A stretch of 35,125 nucleotides of DNA from Arthrobacter sp. ISL-95 (GCF_018613695.1 NZ_JAGGPR010000021.1:1-35125); one strand, 5' to 3'. Shown: positions 15,557 through 24,324, counted from the stretch's first letter. The notes: generated from the letters alone by a model not told the origin. Translations and numbers: made by a program.

Positions 15557-16327
15557 TCATCGCTTATCGGTTGCTCCGTCGTTCAGGTTGTGGCAGATCG
15601 GAGCTGCGAACATGTGTTCGACTAACTGCACTACCTGGTCCCTGATTCCACGTATGTCTGACACCGGGCCCTGCAGTAGACGCTGTAATGCCAGCCCTCG
15701 CATGGCGCCAACGACGAACTCAGCCCCGAGCGCGGGATCGATATCGCTGCGCACCTCGCCGCGGGTAATTCCCACCCGCAGGTTGTCTTCCAGCCAAGCA
15801 AACATCTCACGGTGATATTCGGCGACAACGCCGACTGTCTCAGAGTTCTCCAGTAAGGACTCCGCCAGCAGCAAAAGAAGTGAGCGGGTGTTTGTCCACT
15901 TCGGATCGCCGCGACCCAGGTAGACGCGGACATAGCCCAGTACCGCCTGCAGACCAGGTGGGGGTGGCGGCGCGGCTTTCATTTCGTCGGCGAACGAGCT
16001 GGTGATATGCAAGGTCAAGGCCCGCAAAAGCGCACCCTTACTACCGAAGTGCTGAGCTGCCTGTCCCCGGCTGTAACCGGCCGCCTGGCCGACCTCCGCC
16101 AAGGTCATCCCCACCCAACCCTTGCGCGAAAGAAGGGTGAGCGCGGCGTCAAGAAGCCGCACCTCGGCTTCCTCGCGCCGCTCCTGCTGCGTGCGGCGGC
16201 GAGGAGCCACAGTCTGCGCCCCCTCACTCCCCCGCACGGCCGGCCTTGGCACCAGATCCCTGTCCTGACCGTCCGCACTCCGCGAAAGCCAACCTCCCGC
16301 TTCCTGCACAGCCTGCTCTTTACCCAT
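15557..16327 (-). CDS. TetR-family transcriptional regulator
   Basis: The 256-residue protein has a typical TetR DNA-binding domain after an unusually long, charged N-terminal tail of about 50 residues. The recognisable part is RLLDAALTLLSRKGWVGMTL, then AEVGQAAGYSRGQAAQHFGSKGALLRAL with the recognition helix at about 84-98. The remaining 150 residues form the helical ligand and dimer domain and carry no specific signature. The ATG at 16327 has AAGGAG 6 bases upstream. It is the only regulator gene inside the CoA catabolic island, between the AKR/thiolase-remnant unit and fadB, so it probably represses these genes until a CoA ester or acid ligand appears. Palindromes lie just upstream of its start (16361-16374) and in the neighbouring leader (15211-15230). 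The ligand is unknown. Confidence 0.88.
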   Translation of the reverse strand: MGKEQAVQEAGGWLSRSADGQDRDLVPRPAVRGSEGAQTVAPRRRTQQERREEAEVRLLDAALTLLSRKGWVGMTLAEVGQAAGYSRGQAAQHFGSKGALLRALTLHITSSFADEMKAAPPPPPGLQAVLGYVRVYLGRGDPKWTNTRSLLLLLAESLLENSETVGVVAEYHREMFAWLEDNLRVGITRGEVRSDIDPALGAEFVVGAMRGLALQRLLQGPVSDIRGIRDQVVQLVEHMFAAPICHNLNDGATDKR

Positions 16328-16693
16328 GTAATACTCCTTGGAACAACCTCGCGCAACGACTTACTGATCAGCAATCGGAAGTTGTTAAGTGATCCACAAT
16401 CAAGGATTGAATCTAGCAGGTCGGCAACTCCCATTCTGGCGGGCAAAGCCAACGATGACGCGAATAAGCCTTGGTGCCGGCTCCGCCGGCTCCAGCAATG
16501 CCGATACGCGCGCCTTCCAAGGAATAGTGGCAACCTCAACTCGGACCTTCAACGGCACGCTCGGCGGCAGTGGGCAAATTATTGGCTCACCAGGAAATCA
16601 CGCCGATCGCTCGCAACCGGGCCAAAGCCACTCCGCGCTGCGGAGCCCCAACACACTATTAAAGGTCCAACATGTGCTCTTCGCCGCAAAACT
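16328..16693. other. Spacer between fadB and the TetR gene
   Basis: No gene is recognised here. Near the TetR gene it contains the palindrome at 16361-16374, nested inside AACAAC (16342-16347) and GTTGTT (16381-16386), which together form a wider inverted repeat probably covering the TetR promoter. I see no clear terminator for fadB. Confidence 0.5.
16361..16374. promoter_or_regulatory. Candidate TetR autoregulatory operator
   Basis: TTACTGATCAGCAA is a 14-base palindrome with one mismatched pair around CTGATCAG, 34 bases upstream of the TetR start codon. Position and form suit autorepression; binding is not shown. Confidence 0.5.
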
Positions 16694-18832
16694 TTACCCC
16701 CTGTCAAGGTGAAAGGGCTTCCCGTTGACTCTCTGGGAGGCGCCTGTCCGGTCCAGGTAGGGGGTGATCCCGCCTAAGTGGAGCGGCCAGCCCGCACCTG
16801 CCATCATGCACAGGTCCACATCCTCCGCCGAGGTGACGACTCCTTCGTCAAGCAGAAGCCCGATCTCTTGTGCCAAGGCGTCCTGGACACGCTCCAGCAA
16901 CTGTTCCGAAGTGGCCGGGCAGTCAGCCAATTCGAGAATGCCCAAGGTAGACCGTGGTATATGCGGGCTGACGCAGGGGTCAGAGGTCCACAGCGAAGTT
17001 ATGCCGTGGTCGATAAGTTTCTGGAGATTGGCCGAGAGTGGGAACCGGGTGCCGAAGGCGTTATTTAGGGATTCCATAGCATGCTGCGCGACCGGAAAAC
17101 CGATCATGGCCAAAAGAGTAAATGGAGTCATTGGCAGACCCATGGGCTTGAGTGCTTTGTCCGCGACTTCAGCGGGGGTGCCCTCATCAAAGGCCCGCAA
17201 GACCTCCGCCACCAGCCGTAGGAGCACACGGTTCACCACAAATGCCGTGGAGTCGCGGACAAGCACAGAAGTCTTCTTCAACGTTCTGCCGAGGACGAAC
17301 GCTGTAGCCAAGGCTTCATCGCTGGTCTTGGCTGCTTGCACGATCTCCAGCAAGGGCATGGCGGCGACCGGATTAAAGAAGTGAAATCCTACAACGCGTT
17401 CCGGGTGCAGGAGGTCAGCGGCCATTTCGGTGACCAGCAGCGACGACGTATTGGTGGCAAGAATGCACTCTTCGGAAACGACGGACTCGATCTCAGCGAG
17501 GACGTGCTTCTTGACGGAGAGGTCTTCGAAGACCGCTTCGATCACGAAGTCAGCGTCAGCCAAAGCCGATTTGGAAACTGATCCGCTGACGAGGCCTTTG
17601 ATTCGGTTCGCATCGTCTAAGGAGATGCGCTTCTGGCCAAACAGTTTATCGGCCTGGGCGTGGACGTAACTTACGCCCTTATCCACACGGTCCTGGTCGA
17701 GGTCCGTCATCACTACTGGGACCCGCAACTCACGTACAAACAAAAGGGTTAGCTGGCAAGCCATCAGTCCCGCGCCGACGACGCCGATCCTATCGATATT
17801 TCGGGCAAGCGCCGGGTTTGGTGCGAGGGACGGATTCTTGGCTCGACGCTGCAGAAGCTCAAGAAACGCGTACACGGAGTCCTTGAACTGCGGTGTCAAG
17901 ATCAGTTCGCCGAGTGCGTTAACTTCCAAATCTGCGGATTGCGCCTGGTCCAGACTCCTGCCCTGTTCGAGCAACTCCAGCAGACGAGCAGGGGCAGGTG
18001 CGGCATTGGAGGTCTTCGACTCAACGATGGCCCAGCCTGCGGCCACGGCTGCGTCCCACTCCTCCTTTGTGGAGCCGGCAATCGAGGCCTGCCGTTCGTC
18101 AAGTTCTTGCCTGCGTGCAGCGTCGGTGATAATGCCGTCCGCCCAGGCCAAGGACTGACTTAGGAAATCAGGGCTGTCGAATATAGCGTCTGCAATGCCG
18201 AGCGCATAGGCTGACCGACCGTCAAGGACCTTATTGTTGCTCAGCGGGTTCCCTATCATGACCTTCACGGCATTTGCGGGACCGATCAGCCGAGGAAGTC
18301 GATACACCCCACCCCAGCCGGGCACCAGGCCCAGGTAAGCCTCGGGCAGAGAGATCGCTTTGGCACCCGTTGAGATTGTTCGGTAGCGGGCAGCCAAGGC
18401 AACTTCCAAACCGCCGCCTACGGCCGCACCATTGATGAAGGCGAAGGTTGGAACGTCCAAAGCTGCGATTGCGCCAAAGACTTGATGACCCAGGCGAGCT
18501 ATAACCCGGGCCGACTCCAAGTCCTTCACGCCTTTCAAAGCCTTCAGGTCTGCGCCGGCAACGAAAAACCGGTTCTGGCCAGTAATGCCAACGCCGGCCA
18601 CATGTCCGGCGTCCACCCGTTCCGCGAGTTCTTGCAGCAGCGCCCGCAGTGCCTCCATCGATTCGGGCCCAAAGGTAGCGGGTTTGCCCTCACCACCGGT
18701 CAACGTGATGAGGGCGAAAGTGCCTGCTCCAGGCAGTTGCACTTCTGTCAGTTGTGCGTTTGGGGAGAGGCGGCGGATGGGTTGGGCACCTAGATCACCG
18801 GGTTGAGTCATTGCGCGAGGCGCCATTGTCAT
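16694..18832 (-). CDS. fadB: Fused enoyl-CoA hydratase/3-hydroxyacyl-CoA dehydrogenase (FadB/FadJ type)
   Basis: This 712-residue bifunctional enzyme hydrates trans-2-enoyl-CoA and then oxidises the 3-hydroxyacyl-CoA with NAD. The N-terminal crotonase domain keeps both catalytic glutamates (Glu143 in GGLEVALAARY, Glu164 in LPEAYLGLVPGWGG) and the oxyanion-hole FFVAGADLKAL. From about 340 the dehydrogenase domain shows IGVVGAGLMACQ, DADFVIEAVFEDL, ATNTSSL and the catalytic ERVVGFHFFNPVAAMPLLEI, followed by the C-terminal helical domains with STAFVVNRVL. ATG 18832 lies 7 bases after AGGA; a second ATG two codons later is less well placed. A near-perfect copy of the etfB palindrome lies about 215 bases upstream. 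It provides the two middle beta-oxidation steps; the thiolase at 12347-13519 would complete the cycle. Confidence 0.93.
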   Translation of the reverse strand: MTMAPRAMTQPGDLGAQPIRRLSPNAQLTEVQLPGAGTFALITLTGGEGKPATFGPESMEALRALLQELAERVDAGHVAGVGITGQNRFFVAGADLKALKGVKDLESARVIARLGHQVFGAIAALDVPTFAFINGAAVGGGLEVALAARYRTISTGAKAISLPEAYLGLVPGWGGVYRLPRLIGPANAVKVMIGNPLSNNKVLDGRSAYALGIADAIFDSPDFLSQSLAWADGIITDAARRQELDERQASIAGSTKEEWDAAVAAGWAIVESKTSNAAPAPARLLELLEQGRSLDQAQSADLEVNALGELILTPQFKDSVYAFLELLQRRAKNPSLAPNPALARNIDRIGVVGAGLMACQLTLLFVRELRVPVVMTDLDQDRVDKGVSYVHAQADKLFGQKRISLDDANRIKGLVSGSVSKSALADADFVIEAVFEDLSVKKHVLAEIESVVSEECILATNTSSLLVTEMAADLLHPERVVGFHFFNPVAAMPLLEIVQAAKTSDEALATAFVLGRTLKKTSVLVRDSTAFVVNRVLLRLVAEVLRAFDEGTPAEVADKALKPMGLPMTPFTLLAMIGFPVAQHAMESLNNAFGTRFPLSANLQKLIDHGITSLWTSDPCVSPHIPRSTLGILELADCPATSEQLLERVQDALAQEIGLLLDEGVVTSAEDVDLCMMAGAGWPLHLGGITPYLDRTGASQRVNGKPFHLDRG

Positions 18833-19048
18833 AAGTCATTCCTAGCGTTGAGAGTCCAACTAGCAGTCCGAAGGAGCGAATCGTGGCACACGATACGAAA
18901 GAGCATCGTGGTCCATGCAAAACCGTGGCGGCCGACCCGCAATTTTGGCAGTAGGGCAAAATCGCCTTCGTTGCCGTGCACAAAGGCCAACGTATGCGGA
19001 GCCAGCTAGGGCATGATGCCGAGCTCCTCGCCTGCTTTCTAAAGATAA

Positions 19049-19065
19049 TACTTGTTGAACAACTA
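19049..19065. promoter_or_regulatory. Candidate operator upstream of fadB, second copy of the island palindrome
   Basis: TACTTGTTGAACAACTA differs from the etfB palindrome (11476-11492) at only one of 17 positions. It lies 217 bases upstream of the fadB start, in a leader without any gene. Near-identity of two 17-mers 7.5 kb apart is hard to explain by chance. Confidence 0.65.
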
Positions 19066-19648
19066 TGACCTTCGGCGGGGCATTTAGCAAGGACAGTCAA
19101 ATGGCCAAACACATATTTAGTGCGGAAGGCGCAACCTATCGACGAACGGGCAGTGCGCAGGGTCGTGATCAAGCGAAATGCGCGCTTCCGATTTGGGACC
19201 GAGCTGCGAAAGCGTTCATGATGGCACCACTGTCGTGACGTATTTCCACACCCAATCCAGATATCCGGTTGCCCGGCCTGCGAACCGCGTCGATAGTTGG
19301 CAGTGTTTGCTGAGATGCGGAACGTCGTTGACGTTATCTGGCATGTTGCTGTCCTTGCGCTGACAATCCGGCTGCTTCAGTTCAAGCAACCACCGCTGAC
19401 GGTTCCGGCACAGAGACAGTTCCTTCGCTTGGGAACGAGAAAGTCCAGTAGCCAAGCGGACTGGACCGCAGAGGGAGGATCCTTCACCGGATGATACTCA
19501 TCAACTAAGTACGACGGCACTCGGGGTGAACTGAGTGTGCTATGGGCTGCACGAATGCTGCTCACCGCTCACGGTCAGCAGCGGCGTTTCTGATCCCAGG
19601 ACCAACGGGCCCTTGGACCCGTCCTTGACAAACGTGTAGCGGAAAGTC

Positions 19649-19678
19649 TTGTCAAGCAGGGATCTATTAGTTCATAAT
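19649..19678 (+). promoter_or_regulatory. Candidate promoter of the alpha-galactosidase operon
   Basis: TTGTCA (19649-19654) and CATAAT (19673-19678) are 18 bases apart, about 95 bases upstream of the TTG start. The LacI-type operator begins on the last base of the -10 box, so a bound repressor would block it. Confidence 0.55.
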
Positions 19679-19691
19679 GATAGCGGTTTCA
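19678..19691. promoter_or_regulatory. LacI-type operator O1 at the alpha-galactosidase promoter
   Basis: TGATAGCGGTTTCA is an imperfect palindrome of the LacI/GalR class overlapping the -10 box. Its exact reverse complement recurs at 19776-19789, 98 bases further on. Confidence 0.7.
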
Positions 19692-19770
19692 AATGTGCTT
19701 ACGGTCACATGCCTCACATTGAACCCAGCCACTCCATCCGCTATCCAATTAACCGAGAAGGAATTAGATC

Positions 19771-21996
19771 TTGTCTGAAACCGCTATCACAGAGTTCGAT
19801 CCCTTTGCGCCCTTTAGTCGGACGCCGGTGGGGGTTCCGGCCGTGGAGCGTATCGACTGGACAGTCGAGGGGCTTTGCCTGACCTTCGGCCACAGCCTTG
19901 CCTCCCCGCTGCACCTGCTGGGTTTGGTCTCGGGATCCCTGTCTGTCGAGTTCCCTGCGGCGCTGCCCCTGGTCGAGGTGCTGGCGGCCGGTAGGGGTCA
20001 CATCCTGGCGAATAGTCGCCTTGTCCAGACATCGATCGGTACGGAATTGCGGTACGTCTCCCACGAGGTCGACAAGGAATCCTCCTCGATTTCCTTCCTC
20101 CTCGCTACTGCCGATGGCCTCCGAGCCCGGCTCTGCATTGCGGGGCAGGACGGGGCCTTCCGGTCCAGCGTTACGGTGGAGAACACAAGCAAGTACGACA
20201 TCCTTCTGACCTCGGTGACGAGCTGGGTTTCCCCCTTCGGCACGGCCAGCGGTATCCACGCTGCTGACCCGGCCGGGGGCTGGGTACTGGTTGAGGGCTT
20301 CAGTGACTGGCTCGGCGAGGGGCGGTGGAGGGAGAACGTACTCCGCGGCGGTGGATTCCTGCCGGAGTTGAGTCAGGATCTCACAGGCCACACGCCGCGC
20401 TCGGCGGTTGTCCGGATCGCGACCGGCACGTGGTCCACGGGCGGACACCTTCCGGTGGCTGCCGTTCGTTCCGAGGCGCACGGCCTCGCGTGGCTCTGGG
20501 AAGTGGCGCACAACGGCCCGTGGAGGTGGGAAGTCGGGGAGCATCACGGAGATTGCTACCTCGCCCTCTCCGGGCCGACCGACCGGGACCACCAGTGGTC
20601 CCAGCCGCTGGCCCCGGGGGGGTCCTTCACCACGGTCCCGGCGGTCATCGCCGTCGGAAAGGACCTCACCGAGGCCGCGGCCGCCCTGACCGGTGCCCGA
20701 CGCCGCACCCGTCGTCCGCACGCGGACAACGCCCGGCCGAGCATCGTCTTCAACGACTACATGAACACCCTCAACGGCGACCCCTCGACAGAGAAACTGC
20801 TGCCACTGATCGATGCTGCCGCGTCCGTCGGGGCGGAAACCTTCTGCATCGACGCCGGCTGGTACTCGAACTCCCCGGACTGGTGGGACAGTGTGGGTGA
20901 TTGGGTGCCCTCGACCACCCGCTTTCCGAGGGGTCTGGGCGAGGTCGTCGCTGCCATCCGTTCCCGGGGAATGACCCCTGGACTCTGGCTCGAGCCCGAG
21001 GTCGTTGGGGTCAACAGCCCCGTGGCCCGGACCCTGCCTGAGGAAGCGTTCCTCCAACGCGGCGGTTTCCGCGTCGAAGAGCAGGGCCGCTACCACCTGG
21101 ACCTGCGCCATTCCGCTGCGCGCACGCACCTGGACGAGGTCGTGGACCGGCTCGTGGCCGAGTTCAGCATCGGCTTCTTCAAGTTCGACTACAACATCGA
21201 CGCCGGTCCGGGAACCGACCACGCGGCCGACAGTGTCGGTGCGGGGCTGTTGGGCCACAACAGGGCGCACCTGGAATGGATCGACGCCCTCCTGGACCGG
21301 CACCCGGCCCTGGTCCTGGAAAACTGCTCCTCCGGCGGGATGCGCACGGACGGGGCCCTCATGGCACGCATGCACCTGCAGTCCACCTCCGATCAGCAGG
21401 ATCCTTGGCGGTACCCGCCGATCGCGGCCTCGGCGCCGATGTCGATGCTCCCCGAGGCCGCCGCGAACTGGGCGTACCCCCAGCCGGAGATGACAGCGGA
21501 GCAGAGCGCCTTCACCCTCGTCACCGGCCTCGCGGGTCGTTTTTACCTCTCCGGTTACCTCAACCGCATGGACGCTGCCCAGCTGAGACTGGTCAGGGAC
21601 GCCGTTTACACGGCCCGCTGCCTCAGACCGAACCTGGTGCAGGCCACCCCATCATGGCCGTTGGGCCTGGCAGGCTGGGACGACCGGTGGGTCGCCTCGG
21701 CACTCCACACTCCTGACCGCGTGGTCCTGTCGGTATGGGACCGCGGCGAGGGCACCGACGGAACGGTGCTGCGGCTGCCGGCCCTGGCCGGACGCAGCCT
21801 GGACGTCACCACAGTTTTCCCCCGATCACTCCCGGCCTGGGAGACCCGGTGGAATGCCGATACCGGCACCCTGACCGTCCGCTCAACTGTCGAATCCCCG
21901 ACAGCCAGGACGTTCATCCTCACACCATCGGCCCAGCCCGGTGCAAGCACGATCCATCACCAACCCTCCCCATCCACCCTTCCTGAAGGAAACTAA
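19771..21996 (+). CDS. Alpha-galactosidase, glycoside hydrolase family 36
   Basis: The 741-residue enzyme removes terminal alpha-galactose from sugars such as raffinose-type oligosaccharides or galactomannan fragments. It has the GH36 plan: an N-terminal beta-supersandwich, a barrel from about 320 (FNDYMNTLNGDPSTEKLLPL, DAGWYSNSPDWWDSVGDW, GLWLEPEVVG) and a C-terminal beta domain. The nucleophile is Asp473 in FFKFDYN and the acid/base is Asp527 in ENCSSGGMRTD. There is no signal peptide, so it acts on imported sugar. The start is a TTG at 19771 with AAGGA 8 bases upstream; no ATG fits the conserved N-terminus. The second LacI operator lies within its codons 2-7. It is the first gene of an operon with the ABC transporter and LacI genes, and its 3' end holds the ribosome site of the next gene. 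Confidence 0.92.
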   Translation: MSETAITEFDPFAPFSRTPVGVPAVERIDWTVEGLCLTFGHSLASPLHLLGLVSGSLSVEFPAALPLVEVLAAGRGHILANSRLVQTSIGTELRYVSHEVDKESSSISFLLATADGLRARLCIAGQDGAFRSSVTVENTSKYDILLTSVTSWVSPFGTASGIHAADPAGGWVLVEGFSDWLGEGRWRENVLRGGGFLPELSQDLTGHTPRSAVVRIATGTWSTGGHLPVAAVRSEAHGLAWLWEVAHNGPWRWEVGEHHGDCYLALSGPTDRDHQWSQPLAPGGSFTTVPAVIAVGKDLTEAAAALTGARRRTRRPHADNARPSIVFNDYMNTLNGDPSTEKLLPLIDAAASVGAETFCIDAGWYSNSPDWWDSVGDWVPSTTRFPRGLGEVVAAIRSRGMTPGLWLEPEVVGVNSPVARTLPEEAFLQRGGFRVEEQGRYHLDLRHSAARTHLDEVVDRLVAEFSIGFFKFDYNIDAGPGTDHAADSVGAGLLGHNRAHLEWIDALLDRHPALVLENCSSGGMRTDGALMARMHLQSTSDQQDPWRYPPIAASAPMSMLPEAAANWAYPQPEMTAEQSAFTLVTGLAGRFYLSGYLNRMDAAQLRLVRDAVYTARCLRPNLVQATPSWPLGLAGWDDRWVASALHTPDRVVLSVWDRGEGTDGTVLRLPALAGRSLDVTTVFPRSLPAWETRWNADTGTLTVRSTVESPTARTFILTPSAQPGASTIHHQPSPSTLPEGN
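19776..19789. promoter_or_regulatory. LacI-type operator O2 inside the start of the alpha-galactosidase gene
   Basis: TGAAACCGCTATCA is the exact reverse complement of O1 and encodes part of SETAIT. The two centres are 98 bases apart, suitable for looping or for a roadblock to early elongation. Confidence 0.65.
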
Positions 21997-22000
21997 GAAC

Positions 22001-23317
22001 ATGAAGCACGCATGGAAAGGCACCGTCGCCGCCGCCGTAATGACCGCGGCGCTCCTCACCGGTTGCAGCAGCCCGGCCGCACCCGATGCGGCCTCCGGTC
22101 CCGCAGCCTGGCCGTCCCAGTCAACGAAGCTCGACGGCGTCACCCTCACCATCTGGGCCGCCCAGAACTCCAACAAGACCCCCCAGTCGGTCATCGATGG
22201 CTTCCAGAAGGCCACCGGCGCAAAAGTCAACGTCGTCACCATCCCCGACCCCTACGAACAAGGCGTGCAAACCAAGGTCGCCACCGGCGACAAACCGGAC
22301 CTGGCGTTCTGGCAGCCGACCGCATCCGAGCTCACCTCGCTTAATGCCACACAGACCCTCCAGTCCCTGGACGGTGCACCATGGGTCTCCAAGTACACCG
22401 CAGGCCTTGGCGACATGACGGGGCAACTGAACGGCACCCGGTACGCGGCGCTCGTCAGCAGCCCGGCCGTTGAAGGCGTCTATTACAACAAGGAGGTGTT
22501 CGCCAAGGCCGGCATCACCAGCACGCCGAAGAACTGGGACGAGTTCCTTACCGACGCCCGCCTCATCAAGGGCAAAGGCGTTACCCCCTTCTACGACTTC
22601 GGCGGCGGCACTCCCTGGGCCACCCAATGGTGGGTCCAAGTCCAGCTTGCCGACGCAGCCAAGGCCGGACTCTGGGACCGCGTCAACACCAACCAGGAGA
22701 AGTTCACCGACACGACGATCCAGACGGCCGTGGATAACTACAACGGCCTGATCAAGGAAGGGCTGTTCAACAGCAACCTCAAGACCGCAACGTTCGAAGA
22801 CCAAGGCAAGGCCCTTCTTGCCGGTGACGCGGCCATGACGGTACAGGTGAACTCGTTCTTCGGCCAGCTTCAGGCAATGTCGGACACCAAGACCCTCAAC
22901 GACAAGATCGGCTTCTTCCCAATCTCCCCGAAGGGAAACATGGGGACCTTCATCCCGGACCAGAGCAACGCACTCGTGGCGTTCAAAACCGGCGACACCA
23001 ACCGCGAAGCCGCCGCCCGGCAGTTCCTTGAATACTGGATGGGCGACGGCTACGCCGACTTCGTCAAGGCCCAGTCGACCGTCTCGATCCAACAGGGCGT
23101 CGAGACCCCCTCGACCGTCCCCGACGCCCTCAAAGCCGCCGCAGCCGCGGTCCCGACATCAGTGGGGTCCATGCAGGCCCTCGCGGTCGCCAACCCCGAC
23201 CTGTACCTGAACCTCGGCGATATGATCCAAGGCACCAAGACCCCGCAGCAGGTCACGGAGGCGACGCAGCAGCAATTCGCGAGCCTCGCCAAGGCCCAAG
23301 GAGCCAAGGGCTTCTAG
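22001..23317 (+). CDS. ABC transporter sugar-binding lipoprotein
   Basis: A 438-residue extracytoplasmic solute-binding protein of the sugar (CUT1, COG1653) family. Residues 1 to about 23 form a lipoprotein signal with the lipobox LLTGC, so the mature protein is anchored at Cys and captures sugar outside the membrane. LTIWAAQNSNKTPQSVIDGF at the mature N-terminus, ATGDKPDLAFWQP, YYNKEVFAKAGI and PKNWDEFLTDA are family features. Upstream codons in frame overlap the alpha-galactosidase gene; the ATG at 22001 fits the signal peptide and follows AAGGA by 10 bases. With the alpha-galactosidase before it and two permeases behind, it probably binds an alpha-galactoside. A strong hairpin lies between it and the first permease. 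Confidence 0.92.
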   Translation: MKHAWKGTVAAAVMTAALLTGCSSPAAPDAASGPAAWPSQSTKLDGVTLTIWAAQNSNKTPQSVIDGFQKATGAKVNVVTIPDPYEQGVQTKVATGDKPDLAFWQPTASELTSLNATQTLQSLDGAPWVSKYTAGLGDMTGQLNGTRYAALVSSPAVEGVYYNKEVFAKAGITSTPKNWDEFLTDARLIKGKGVTPFYDFGGGTPWATQWWVQVQLADAAKAGLWDRVNTNQEKFTDTTIQTAVDNYNGLIKEGLFNSNLKTATFEDQGKALLAGDAAMTVQVNSFFGQLQAMSDTKTLNDKIGFFPISPKGNMGTFIPDQSNALVAFKTGDTNREAAARQFLEYWMGDGYADFVKAQSTVSIQQGVETPSTVPDALKAAAAAVPTSVGSMQALAVANPDLYLNLGDMIQGTKTPQQVTEATQQQFASLAKAQGAKGF

Positions 23318-23325
23318 CAAAGCCT

Positions 23326-23355
23326 GGTGCCGGACCGGGAAACCGGCCCGGCACC
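23326..23355 (+). terminator. Intercistronic GAAA-capped hairpin after the binding-protein gene
   Basis: GGTGCCGG and CCGG pair with CCGG and CCGGCACC around a GAAA tetraloop, with one mismatch, and no U-tract follows. Such hairpins after binding-protein genes commonly protect the upstream mRNA or partly terminate, which would give more binding protein than permease. Confidence 0.65.
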
Positions 23356-23385
23356 CTCCCCCCGCCCCCACCCTAGGAAAGTTCC

Positions 23386-24324
23386 ATGACCGCACAGCTC
23401 TCCCCACCACGTTCCCGCACCGGCACGCACACCGGCGACCGCCGGCCCACGTCCCGCCGCCGCCAGGACCATCCCGCATGGTTCTTGTTCCCCGCCCTGG
23501 CGGTACTGACCGTGTTCTTTTTCATTCCGACGCTCTTCAACTTCTTCTACGCGTTCACGGACTGGTCGAGCTTCAAGACACAAATCAACTTCGCCGGACT
23601 CGACAACGTCACCTCTCTTCTGCAGAACGGCAGCCTGCTCGCGGACCTTCGCACGACACTCATCTACGCCGTCCTGGTGGCCATCTTCCAGAACCTCTTC
23701 GGGCTGATCCTGGCCCTGATCCTTGAGGCCGACACACGCATTAACCGTGCAGCCCGGGTGGCCTTCTTCGTCCCGGTCGTTATGTCCGCCCTGGCCGTTG
23801 GTTACGTCTTCCGGGCCATCCTGAAGCCCGACGGCACCCTGAACGCGATCCTCGGAGCCCTCACCGGCCAGCACGTGGATATCGCCTGGCTCGGCAGCAC
23901 CACATGGACCATCGTCGTCGTCGCCCTCATCCACGCCTGGAAATGGATGGGCCTTTCCATGCTCATCTACCTAGCCGGACTCAAGACCATCTCTCCTGAC
24001 ATCATGGAAGCTTCCCGCATCGACGGCGCCACCTGGTGGAAGACCTTCACCTCCATCCGGTTTCCACTGCTCGCCCCGGCCATCACCTTCAACGTCGCCA
24101 CCGCTTTGCTGGGTTCGATGAACGGCTTCGACATCGTCCAAGCCACGACAGGCGGAGGCCCAGGCGGCAGCACCGAACTGCTGAACATCTTCGTGTTCCG
24201 CACCTTCGGCCAGGGCCTCTTCGCCCAGGCCACCACCATGAGCCTGACGCTATTTCTCATGGTTACGATCCTGGCATTCCCCGTCATCAAATTCCTCAGG
24301 AAGCGAGAGGACGTACTCTCATGA
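23386..24324 (+). CDS. Sugar ABC transporter permease, MalF type
   Basis: The 312-residue integral membrane protein is the first of the two permeases of a CUT1 sugar importer. After a charged 30-residue cytoplasmic N-terminus come six hydrophobic spans (for example FLFPALAVLTVFFFIPTLFN and ARVAFFVPVVMSALAVGYVF). The EAA loop that docks the ATPase is clear at EASRIDGATWWKTFTSIRFP. The ATG at 23386 has AGGAAA 5 bases upstream. Its stop overlaps the start of the second permease (ATGA), so the two are translated together. No ATP-binding subunit is encoded anywhere in the window; actinobacterial CUT1 systems often share one MsiK-like ATPase, which is the probable partner. Confidence 0.92.
   Translation: MTAQLSPPRSRTGTHTGDRRPTSRRRQDHPAWFLFPALAVLTVFFFIPTLFNFFYAFTDWSSFKTQINFAGLDNVTSLLQNGSLLADLRTTLIYAVLVAIFQNLFGLILALILEADTRINRAARVAFFVPVVMSALAVGYVFRAILKPDGTLNAILGALTGQHVDIAWLGSTTWTIVVVALIHAWKWMGLSMLIYLAGLKTISPDIMEASRIDGATWWKTFTSIRFPLLAPAITFNVATALLGSMNGFDIVQATTGGGPGGSTELLNIFVFRTFGQGLFAQATTMSLTLFLMVTILAFPVIKFLRKREDVLS

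Larger units (their letters stand above)
18833..19770. other. Long intergenic region dividing the catabolic island from the sugar locus
   Basis: The two blocks are divergently transcribed from here. The left part carries the fadB-side palindrome (19049-19065); the right end holds the alpha-galactosidase promoter and operator. No convincing gene lies between. A minus-strand stretch from about 19673 to 19540 reads FRYTFVKDGSKGPLVLGSET and ends in TAG. It looks like the tail of a decayed gene I do not recognise and overlaps the alpha-galactosidase promoter. Confidence 0.5.

Noticed and set aside
18795..19172. A 125-codon minus-strand ORF overlapping the fadB start
   Set aside because: It overlaps fadB in another frame, spans the operator and has a cysteine-rich, unstructured sequence with no homology I know.
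19741..21375. A 544-codon open frame on the minus strand opposite the alpha-galactosidase gene
   Set aside because: It is the antisense shadow of a well-supported GH36 gene, with arginine/glycine-rich composition and no recognisable domain.
22121..23092. A 323-codon minus-strand frame opposite the binding-protein gene
   Set aside because: It is the antisense shadow of a high-GC coding sequence; no family features and no ribosome site.
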